From contig CANJKZ010000463.1 of the NCBI GenBank assembly GCA_947471745.1, positions 196,001 through 260,000 on the forward strand: DNA of 64,000 bases. The letters are read 5' to 3'. Positions 54,867 to 64,000 of the stretch are shown one piece after another. The notes beneath the pieces were generated by a model, which was not told the DNA's origin, ran no database searches, and saw only the letters and a list, made by a program, of their open reading frames with translations. The first letter of the stretch is position 1. The number at the start of each line of letters is the position of its first letter. The DNA comes from Closterium sp. Naga37s-1. Its lineage: Eukaryota > Streptophyta > Zygnematophyceae > Desmidiales > Closteriaceae. The translations under genes and the position numbers were made by a program.

Positions 54867-55109
54867 CTCTGCCTGGACTGTGATCTATCTATATACCTGC
54901 ATGCTTGCACTTGTTAGGGTATGATCACTGTACTGTTTGTTCTCTTTATATAACTCTGCATGTGAACTGGCCTTGTGGCCCTTTGCTTGTGCTCGGACTG
55001 TGTGGTGACTTTGTGATCCACCCTGAGCTTGCTTTGCTTTGCTTCTTCTCTTGACTGGTCTTGTGACCATTGCTTGTTCTGGCTATCCCCCACTTCGCCT
55101 ATGGGGGTG

Positions 55110-55269
55110 TGTCAAACATATATGCTTAGTTATATCTAGGCTTAGTTTATGTGTTCATAGTTGTCTAGGCTATAGTGGGTTTAGCCTTAGGGGGTACAAA
55201 TTTCTCTCGACATTCTACTTGTACCCCTTCCCTTTTCTTAGTCCATCATTCTCGCCTACTATTCTCACA
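55110..55269 (+). repeat. 3' LTR of D (160 bp)
   Basis: Same sequence as the 5' LTR. Confidence 0.94.
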
Positions 55270-55274
55270 CCTTG

Positions 55275-56185
55275 GCCCGTCGCCCCTAGTCCCGTCGCCC
55301 CTAGCTCGGCCCGTAGGCCCTAGCCAGCGCGCCCCTAGCCCGGCCCGTCGCCTCTAGCCCAGCCCGTCGCCCCTAGCCCGGCCCGTCGCCCCGCGCCCGG
55401 CCCATCGCCCCTAGCCTACGCGCGCCCGGCCCGTCACCCCTAGCCTACGCGCGCCCGGCCCGTCGCCCCTAGCCTACGCGCCCGGCCTGTCGCCCCTAGC
55501 CATCGCGCGCCCGACCCGTCACCCCTAGCCTACGCGCCCGGCCCGTCGCCCCTAGCCTACGCGCCCGGCCCGTCACCCCTAGCCTACGCGCCCGGCCCGT
55601 TGCCCCTAGCCTACGCGCCCGGCCCGTCACCCCTAGCCTACGCGCCCAGCCCGTCGCCCCTAGCCTACGCGCGCCCGGCCCGTCACCCCTAGCCTACGCG
55701 CGCCCGGCCCGTCGCCCCTAGCCTAAGCGCCCGGCCCGTCTCTCCTGGCCCCGCGGCCCGGCCCGTCGCCCCTAGCCCGAGCGCCCGGCCCGTCGCCCCT
55801 AGCCTACGCGCCCGGCCCGTCGCCCCTAGCCATCGCGCGCCCCGGCCCGTCGCCCCTCGCCCGCGCGCCCCGGCCTCTCTCTCTCTCGGCCCCGCGGCCC
55901 GTCGCCCTTAGGCCCCCGGGCCCATTGCCCCTAGGCCCCACGGCCCGTCGCCCCTAGGCCTCCGGCCCGTCGCCCCTAGGACCCGCGGCCCATTGCCCCT
56001 AGCCCCCCCCCGGCCCGTTTCTCCTGGCCCCGCGGCCCGTCGCCCCTAGTCCCGGCCCGTAGCCCCTGGCCCCGACACGTCGCCCCGCAGCCGCCCCTAG
56101 GCCCTCGAGCCGCCCCTCCTGCAGCCTGCTGCCTACCCTATTCCCCGCGCTTCTCGGCCTCTGCCAGTCCTACGTGCTGCGCCGC
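55275..56185 (+). repeat. Tandem-repeat leader of E
   Basis: About 27-bp units containing CCCGTCGCCCCTAGCCTACG, degenerating toward the gag start. Different sequence from the leaders of C and D. Confidence 0.85.
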
Positions 56186-59100
56186 TATGGCTTCTCTCCG
56201 CGTTCTCGCGTTCGATCATGACGGTCGTCCGATCCAGTTTGACACGTGGCTTGACGACCTATAGCTGTACCTACTGAGCGACTCTCGGGACATCGTTTCT
56301 TTGTTTGACATCGCGTCTCGCACTGCTCCCGCCCCTCCCGCCTTAGCTGACAGTGCGACTCGCTCACAGCGGCTTACTCGCGACGCTGCTGCCCACTTAG
56401 CCATTTGCAACCACCTGCCGTTAGTCGAATGCGCTCACTTCGGACAGCACAGGACAGCACATGCACTGTACGACGCTGTCGTCGCTCGCTACTCCTTGCC
56501 TGCCACTGCTGCTATAGGCCGCCTGCTACTGCCCTACCTGTTCCCCGAGCTGTCCGCTTTTGCTACAGTAGAGGACCTGGTGTCCCACCTTCGCACTAGT
56601 GACGCTCGCTACCGCGCTGCCACCCCAGCTGAGTTCCTTGACAAAAACCAGCCCCCGATGTTCATCACTCTCTACTTTAACGTCACCAGTCTCCCTGACT
56701 CTCTTCGCTCTGTCAGGGACCACTTTCTCTCCCTCGACCCCACGACCCTCACTATTGACCTCCTCGAGCAACACCTTCTTGTAGCTGAGACTAGTGTAGT
56801 CGCTGTAGGTGCTGCTCGTGGCACTCCGCGGACACCCTTCTTTGAGGGGTGCCCCCCCTCCCCCCTTGCCCCCTTCTACGCCTCTGCTGCTGCTGTCGAC
56901 GTCCCTGGTACTGAGGACGTCGGGGCTGCTTCTGCTAGTGCAAAGCGCCGCAGCGGCAAGGGCAAGGGGGGCAGGAGTGGTGGAGGTGGCAGCGGGAGTG
57001 GTGGTGGGGGCAGCGGTGGAGGTGGTGGAGGCAGTGGAGGTGGTGGAAGCAGTGGGAGTGATGACGGGAGTGGGGGCTTCGGTGGCGGCGGTGGAGGCAG
57101 CGGTGGGAGTGGCGGTAGTGGCGGTGGTGGGCATGGAGGCGGTCGGACTGGAGCTTGGAGTGGAGGTTCTGGTGGAGGCCAAAGGCAGCAGCAGTAGCAT
57201 CGGAGCGAGACCCCGTCGCCCCAGCAGCTTCGTGAGTGGTTACTTCAGCGTGGGGCGTCTCGGGGTAGTATTAGCTGCCCGTATGTCATTCGCACGGGTA
57301 ACCGTGCTGGTCAGACATGCGGGAAGCTTCACACTCAGCTCCGCTGCTTCTCCCGCCTAGACGATGCTTGGCGTGCTGAGTTTGGTGACGACGTCGAGCG
57401 ACCCCGCTGGGCAGAGCTGCTTAGGTCTGGAGTTGCTATCTTTGACCTAGACTATGATGCTATTCTTTCTGCTATGTATGCTTTGTCTGCTAGTGCTGAG
57501 GGTGGCTGTTACCGGTGTGTGCCGCCTGACCCAGGTATAGCCGCTGCTGCTCTAGGTGCTTGTGAGTCTGCTCTCCCTGGTACTGCGCCTGCTAAGGCCT
57601 TGCACACCTTCACGCTGGACTCAGGTGCCTCACGCTGTTTCCTTCGTGAAAGCACCACCCTCACTCCTCTCCCTGTACCTGTCCCGGTCAGACTGGCTGA
57701 CCCCTCCGGGGGCCCAGTCGTTGCCCGTTCCTCCACTGTTCTCCCGTGTCCGGCGGTTCCGTCCGGCTCACTGTCAGGTCTTCACCTCCCCTCGTTCTCT
57801 ACGAACCTGGTGAGTACAGCAGCCCTCCAGGATGCGATGGTCACTACCACCACTCCGGGAGGTCAGCGTGTGTCGATCTGCACGTGTACACGGACGGGCC
57901 GTCACCTGGCCACGTTCACTCGTCGCCCAGGGTCGAGTATGTACACACTCGCTACCGAGCCTCCTCAGGTAGCTGCGTTTGCCCAGGTGTCTGCATCAGG
58001 TTAGGTAGCACCCCCTTACTCGTGTCGCCTCCTGTCACACAAGACTCTCCTTTGGAACCACCGACTTGGTCACCCCTCCCTGCCACGCCTTCGTGGCATG
58101 CACTCCCGCCTCCTTGTATCTGGTCTCCCCAGGTCTCTGCCTCCCCTACCGCCTTCGCCTGCCCCGCCCTGCCTTCCTTGTGTCAAGGGGCGGCAGCGCG
58201 CCGCTCCTCACTCCTCCTCGTTTCCCCCGACGACTGCTCCCCTGCAGACTCTCCACATGGACGTGTGGGGCCCAGCCCGCGTCACTGGACAGGGCCGCGA
58301 GCGTTAATTTCTGCTGGTTGTTGACGACTACACGCGTTACACCACGGTCTTCCCCTTGCGCAGCAAGGGTGAGGTTCCTGATGTCTTGATCCCTTGGATC
58401 CGTGCAGTCCGTCTCCAGCTCCGCGAGCAGTTCCGCAAGGACCTTCCTATCCTTCGTCTGCACTCTGACAGAGGTGGTGGATTCTCTTTCCGACCTGTCC
58501 CCTTTGTCGTGGGGAGGGCATTCTCCAGTCGTTCACGCTTCCAGACTCCCCTCAGCAAAATGGGATTGCTGAGCGCCGCATTGGCTTGGTCATGGAGGTC
58601 GCTCGTACCTCCATGATCCATGCGGCTGCTCCCCATTTTCTGTGGCCGTTTGCGGTCTGGTATGTTGCGCATCAGCTCAACCTCTGGCCCCGTGTCTCCT
58701 TGCCGGAGACCTCGCCCGCACTGCGTTGGACGGGGAAGGTTGTTGATGCGTCGGTGTTCCGGGTCTGGGGTTCTCGTGCCTTTGTCCGCGATACGTCCGC
58801 GGACAAGCTCTCCGCCTGCGTGATTCCCTGCATCTTCCTTGGCTTTGTCCCTGACGTGCCTGGCTGGCAGTTTTACCACCCTACCTCGCGCCGTGTCCTC
58901 CCCTCTGAGGACGTCACGTTTGACGAGTCGGTTCCCTTTTACCGTCTCTTCCCCTACCGCTCTGCCCCTCTCCCTCCCCCGCCGCTCTTCCTTACTCCAG
59001 GTCCCCCTCCGGTAGACCCCCTCCCCCCTCAGGGTCCTGCTCCCTCAGGTGTCTCTCAGGTCGACCCACCCCCTGGTGCTGTGCCTGGTGAGGTAGCTGT

Positions 59101-62095
59101 CGACTCAGGTGCTGCTAGAGGTGCTGCGTCTTGGGGTGCTGAGCCTGGGGGTGCTGAGACTGGGGGTGTTGAGCCTGGGGGTGCTGCGACTGGGGGTGCA
59201 GTGCCTGCGGGTACGGAGTCTGGGGGTGCTGAGCCTGGGGGTGCGAAGTCTGGGGGTGCTGAGCCCGGGGGTGCGGAGCCTGAGGGTGCGGAGCCTGAGG
59301 GTGCGGAGTCTTGGGGTGCTGAGCCTGGGGGTGCGGAGCCTGAGGGTGCGGAGCCTGGGGGTGCTGTACCTGGAGGTACTTCGTCTTCTGGAGGTCCTGC
59401 GGGTGTCTCGCCACGGCTGACTCCCCGGCCGGAGCCGCACTCCCCGTAGCAGCTGTGAGAGTGGCTTACTCGGCGCGCCCGCCTTCGGAGTGGAGCTGCA
59501 GGAGCTGGTGGCTCTGCGGCTGGAGACGCTGGAGCTGGAGGTGCTGGGGGTACTGGTGATACTGCTGGAGCTAGAGGTCCCGGAGGTGCTGGTCCTACTG
59601 GTCCTGGAGGTGCTCGTACTGGAGGTGCTGGAGCTGCCGGGGCTGGTCGTGCAGGAGGAGCTGGAGCTACAGGTACTGGTGCTGGAGCTGCTGGAGCTGG
59701 AGTTGCTGCAGGCGTTGGAGATGGAGGTGCGGGTGCTGGTGCTGCTGGAGGTACTGGAGTCGCTGGAGCTGGTGGTGCTACAGGCGTTGGAGATGGAGGC
59801 GCTGGCCCTGGGGGTGGTGGTTCTGGAGAATCTGGGTGACCGCGACCGTACTTCGTTCCCCTGATTTAGCAGGTGCTTGGTCTCCCGTCTTCTACTGGCC
59901 TTCCTCCTCCTATCCTATGTCCACCCCCTGACCAGTCGCAGCCGCTGCTGCAGTCAGCCTCCCCACTGCCTGCTCCTTCTCCCTACATTGAGCGGACCGG
60001 CGGTCTTACAGAGCGTCGTGAGCCTGAGTCTCGTCCTGCTTTGCCTGTTTGCACTGGTCGTCGCGTTCCTCGTCCGCGTCCTCCTCCTGTCCCCGGCACA
60101 CACGCTATGGCACTTCGTCCTTCCTCTGTTCCACTTAGTGTTCCTCTTCCTGCTCCTCCTGAGTCCTCTCTTCCTGCTGTCCCTAACCCTGAGTCTGACT
60201 GCGCTCGTGCTGCCAGTCCCACTGTCTCTCGTCTCCTCACCACTGTTGTCACTGACCCCTCTTTTGAGTCCACTACTGCGTTTGCCCTCGTTGTTGAGCT
60301 GGTTGAGTTTGCTGCTGCCTGTTGTCTAGACCACGCCACTCTTGTTGCTGAGTCTGAGTCTGCCAGTCCTCCGTCCGTCGGGGATGAGTGTGCTCTTGGC
60401 ACGGACGTCCTTGAGGACAAGCAGGAGGACATTCAGCGTCTTGCAGCTGCTGTACCTCGTTTCGCTTCCATGCTGCTTGCCCCTGAGGGAGACCCGGATG
60501 CACCAGACATCACGACCCCGCGCTCTTACGCAGAGGCAATTACGGGTCCTTACTCCTCTCAGTGGCAGACAGCCATGGATGCCGAGATGGCATCCTGGAA
60601 GTCCACAGGCACCTACGCTGACGTAGTTCCCCCGTCTCGGGCGAGCATAGTCGATGGCATGTGGATCTTCAGGGTGAAGCGGCCGCCGGGGTCTCCGCCT
60701 GCCTTCAAGGCGCGTTACGTTGCTCGAGGCTTCAGTCAGCGACAGGGGGTCGACTACTTCCAGACCTTCTCCCCCACCCCAAAGATGACTACTCTTCGGG
60801 TGTTGCTGCACGTCGCAGCTCAGCGTGACCATGAGTTACACTCTCTGGACTTCGGTTCAGCTTTCTTGCAGGGCAGCCTGCACGAGGAGATCTGGCTGCG
60901 CCGCCCACCTGGCTTCACTGGGTCGTTTTCTGCAGGTACCCAGTGGAGCCTCTGGCAGCCAGTCTACGGTCTCCGCCAGGCGCCTCGCGAGTGGCACGAC
61001 ACACTGAGGACTACACTTGCGGCTCTTGGGTTTACTCCTTGTACTGCTGACTCGTCGCTGTTTCTACGCACCGACACATCGGTGCCGCCGTTCTACGTTA
61101 TCGTGTACGTCGACAACCTCGTCTTTGCCACTGCTGACACAGAGGCACTGACCCTTGTGAAGTCAGAGCTGCAGAAGAGACACACCTGCACTGACCTGGG
61201 TGAACTGCGCAGCTATCTTGGCTTGCAGATCACTCGGGACAGAGCACGGCGCACCATCACACCGACTCAGTCACACATGGTGCACCAGGTCCTTCAGCGC
61301 TTTGGCTTCTAGTTCTCCTTGCCACATCCCACTCCTCTTTCTACCAGCCACTCGCTCTCAGCTCCACCTTCGGACGAGTCCGTAGAGCCGAGTGGTCCGT
61401 ACCCAGAGCTTGTGGGTTGCTTCACGTACCTGATGACGTGCACACGACCTGACCTCGCGTACCCTCTCAGCCTCCTGGCTCGCTACGTGGCTCCAAGTAG
61501 GCACCGAAAGGTGCATTGGGATGCTGCGAAGAGGGTACTGCGTTACTTGTGCAGTACTTCAGGCATGGGGCTCATGCTTGGAGGATGGGGTCCAGTTGCC
61601 CTCACTGGTTACGCAGACGCCTCCTGGGTTGATGACTCAGCTACGCAGCGGTCGTCACAGGGTTACACCTTCAGCCTCGGCTCCGGCTCCGGCTCCGTTT
61701 CCTGGCGGTCTACCTGCTCGTCTTCGGTCCTCAGCTCCAGTTGTGAGGCTGAGATCTACACAGGGGCCATGGCTGCACAGGAGCTACGCTGGCTCACCTA
61801 CTTGCTGACTGACTTGGGAGAGCAGCCTCGTTCGTCTCCAATTCTGTACGTATACAACAAGGCCATGATTGCCTTGTGTCGGGAGCACAGACTGGAGCAC
61901 CAAACGAAGCACATCGCTCTGCGATACTTCCTTGCTTGTGAGTTGCTTCAGCGTGGCCGGCTTCGTCTTGCGTACGTGGCCACTAGGGCCAACACTGCTT
62001 ATATATTCACCAAGGCACTTCCGCTTGGTGATCATCAGCGCTTCTCTACTGTGTTAGGCCTTGTGCCTACTCTGCCTCACTTGCTCACTGCGTGA
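56186..62095 (+). pseudogene. copia E gag-pol, heavily mutated
   Basis: Starts at the ATG at 56,186. Gag and pol are in one frame across the boundary (near 57,474), which shows the ancestral fused layout. In-frame TAG stops at 56,262, 57,195, 58,002, 59,447, 59,867 and 61,310 all align with CAG in relatives. Others include TAA near 58,305 and TGA near 59,456; a frameshifted patch lies near 58,480-58,520. The CX13CX3HX4C motif is kept at 57,276-57,347. In RT the box reads YVDN, not YVDD (61,104-61,115). It ends at TGA 62,093-62,095. Confidence 0.9.
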
Positions 62096-62322
62096 CTTTG
62101 CTTGTATTGTGATCTATATATATACCTGCATGCTTACACTTTCTAGGGTATGATCACTGTATTGTTTGTTCTCTTTTATATAACTCTGCATGTGAACTGG
62201 CCTTGCGGCCCTTTGCTTGTGCTCGGACTGTGTGGTGACTTTGTGATCCACCCTGAGCTTGCTTTGCTTTTCTTGACTTGTCTTGTGACCACTTGTTCTC
62301 CCCCACTTTGCCTATGGGGTTG

Positions 62323-62454
62323 TGTCAGAATGTTATAGTGCTTACATTTGTGTAGGCTATAGTGGGGTAGCCCATAAAGGGTACAACCCAACTAGGGTTA
62401 GTATTTGTGCCCAACTCTTTCATAGTTCATTCATTCTCGTTCATTCTCTTGACA
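62323..62454 (+). repeat. 3' LTR of E (132 bp)
   Basis: Differs from the 5' LTR at six or seven positions. Confidence 0.92.
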
Positions 62455-62692
62455 CTCCCAAGTTGTCGGGTCGTCGCACGTGGCCTGAATCAACTGCTCC
62501 ATCGTCTGATTGGTTCGCTCCGTTTGACCGTCGGTCTCGGGGTGGTACGATGAACTGAACTGTAGCCTGGTCCTGAACTGCTCCTAGAGGCTCTTCTAGA
62601 AGTTGTTGGTAAACTTCGTGTCGCGGTCGCTGATTATCGCGGCTGGTATCCCGTGCAGTCGAACGACGGCTGCAATGAACAGTGTCAAACAT
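62455..62692 (-). pseudogene. Ty3/gypsy Y: integrase core fragment
   Basis: Minus-strand reading gives GIPAAIISDRDTKFTNNF and SSYHPETDGQTERTNQTMEQ, part of the integrase core with D and E positions. Two TAG stops in the FTNNF...EQF stretch (near 62,582-62,601) sit where Trp is expected. It joins in frame to 46,765 once E is removed, and is cut on the right by copia F. Confidence 0.82.
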
Positions 62693-64000
62693 ATATGCTT
62701 AGTTATATCTAGGCTTAGTCTATGTGTTTACAGTTGTCTAGGCTATAGTGGGTTTAGCCTTAGGGGGTACACAATTCTCTCGACATTGTACTTGTACCCC
62801 TCCCCCCTTTCCTAGTCCATCATTCTCGTCATTCTCGCAACTATTCTAACATGGTATTAAGAGCGTAACCTTCCTAGGACTTCAACTTTAATGGGCCCAC
62901 CACCTACGTACCTGCTAGCCTAGGCCCCGGCCCGTCGCCCAGTCGCGTCGCCCATAGCCCCTAGGCTCGGCCCCTTGGCCCATCGCCCCTAGGCTCGGCC
63001 CCTTGGCCCGTCGCCCTTAGCTCGGCCCCTCGGCCCCGCTGGCCCCGTCGATTCCGTCGCCCGCGCCCGGCCCGTTCCTAGCCCCGCGCCCGGCCCGTAC
63101 CTCGCCCACGCTTGGCCCCGTACCTAGCCAGCGATCGGCCCGTACCTAACCTCGCGCTCGGCCCCGTTCCTAGCCCCGCGCCCGGCCCGTACCTAGCCTC
63201 GCAACCGGCCCGTACCCTGCCCGCGCTCGGCCCCGTTCCTAGCCCCGCGCCAGACCCGTACCTAGCCTCGCGACCGGCCCGTACCCAGCCCCGTGCCCGG
63301 CCCCGTACCTAGCCCGCGCCCGGCCCCGTCTGTCGCCAGCGCCTGGCCCCGTACCTAGCCCGCGCCCTGCCCGTGTAACACCCGCGCCAGGCCCCGTACT
63401 TAGCCCGCGCCCCGGCCCCGTACCTGCCCAGCGCCCGGCCCCGTACCTGCCCAGCGCCCGGCCCCGTTCCTGCCCAGCGCCCGGCCCCGCACCTAGCCCC
63501 GGCCCGACAACACCTGCGCCCGGCCCCTTGTTTGGCCCCGCGGCCCCTAGGCCCCTCGGCCCCACCTCGGCCCCTCGGCCTCCCTAGGCCCCCCCCTCGG
63601 CCCCTTGTTTGGCCCCGCGGCCCATAGGCCCCTCGGCCCCACCTAAAAGCCCGGAGCCTGGCCCCCCGGCCCCTTGTTTGGCCCCTCGCCCCCCTAGGCC
63701 CCTCGGCCCCCCTAGGCCCCCTCGGCCCCTTGTTTGGCCCCGCGGCCCCTAGGCCCCTCGGCCCCACCTCAAAGCCCGGCGCCCGGCCCCTTGTTTGGCC
63801 CCTCGGCCCCCCTAGGCCCCTCGGCCCACCCTAGGCCCCCCCCGGCCCCTTGTTTGGCCCCGCGGCCCCTAGGCCCCTCGGCCCCACCTCGGCCCCGTGT
63901 GATTGGCCCCTCGCCCCCCCCCCCCCCTAGGCCACCCGGCCCCTTGTTTGGCCCCGCGGCCCCTAGGCCCCTCGGCCCCACCTCAAAGCCCGGAGCCCGG
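62693..64000 (+). mobile_element. Ty1/copia element F (D-like), runs off the window
   Basis: 5' LTR 62,693-62,851 (TGTCAAAC...CTAACA), close to the D LTR. Primer site TGGTATTAAGAGC from 62,852, then a GC-rich repeat leader of the D type to the window end. Gag is not reached. It interrupts the gypsy Y integrase; the left flank is AACAG. Confidence 0.9.

Larger units (their letters stand above)
46991..55269 (+). mobile_element. Ty1/copia element D, complete with TSD CCTTG
   Basis: 8,279 bp. LTRs 46,991-47,150 and 55,110-55,269 (160 bp) identical by eye. CCTTG at 46,986-46,990 and 55,270-55,274. Primer site TGGTATTAAGAGC from 47,151; purine tract ATGGGGGTG at 55,101-55,109. Confidence 0.96.
46766..62454 (+). 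mobile_element. Ty1/copia element E, old, hosting D
   Basis: LTRs 46,766-46,897 and 62,323-62,454 (132 bp each, about 5% different). TSD CTCCA/CTCCC. Primer site TGGTTTCAGAGC from 46,898. D is inserted at 46,991, so E resumes at 55,270/55,275. Length without D is about 7.4 kb. Confidence 0.93.

Noticed and set aside
1..64000. CRISPR arrays, bacterial operons, rRNA genes
   Set aside because: No regularly spaced direct repeats with unique spacers, no Shine-Dalgarno-type operons and no rRNA motifs; all gene structures are eukaryotic.

Overview
The window is nuclear DNA from a plant-lineage eukaryote and is almost entirely transposable elements, many nested inside one another. Evidence for this: Ty1/copia elements primed by initiator-Met tRNA, a chromodomain Ty3/gypsy fragment, a pogo-like DNA transposon with short GT-AG introns, a MULE-like element with a 9-bp target duplication, a PIF/Harbinger-type MITE, and TTTAGGG-like motifs. 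The Gly-rich copia Gag proteins and the GC-rich repetitive 5' leaders remind me of conjugating streptophyte algae (Closterium-like). That assignment is from memory and not proven by the sequence.

The only host genes I can support are a small tandem family on the minus strand. Each has three exons and encodes a signal peptide, a Cys-rich ectodomain, a Trp-Trp juxtamembrane motif, one transmembrane helix and a short tail. Gene 1 occurs twice (5.3-6.3 kb and 26.0-27.1 kb, identical). Gene 2 is decayed and split: exons 1-2 lie near 39.7-40.2 kb and exon 3 near 27.9-28.0 kb, with an orphan exon 3 near 7.1-7.3 kb. Gene 3 is at 42.9-44.0 kb.

Layout. 1-11,077 is the right-hand part of the first copy of a tandem duplication. 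11,078-31,812 is the second copy (unit 20,735 bp). The junction at 11,075-11,077 truncates copia C1 and the 3' LTR of copia B in one event. Within the second copy: copia B (minus, with a 377-bp TRIM inside), a pogo-like fragment P2 interrupted by B and by copia A2, A2 itself (minus, with a non-autonomous LTR element H inside its 3' LTR), gene 1b, gene 2 exon 3, and the left part of a MULE-like element M carrying copia C2. Beyond the duplicated unit: the rest of C2, an intact-looking pogo-like transposon P1 inside the right TIR of M, gene 2 exons 2 and 1, non-autonomous LTR element G, gene 3, a Harbinger-type MITE, then a chromovirus (gypsy Y) split by copia E, which is itself split by copia D. 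Copia F starts at 62,693 and runs off the window.

Insertions are dated by target duplications, LTR identity and empty sites visible in the window. C2 and D have LTR pairs identical by eye yet carry coding defects, so they were probably mobilised in trans. Premature stops in several families fall mostly at former CAG or TGG codons in CHG context, as expected from methylcytosine deamination. Every copia/LARD element of the C/D/E/F/G/H group has a short hairpin or palindrome just after the primer-binding site, with different sequence in each.
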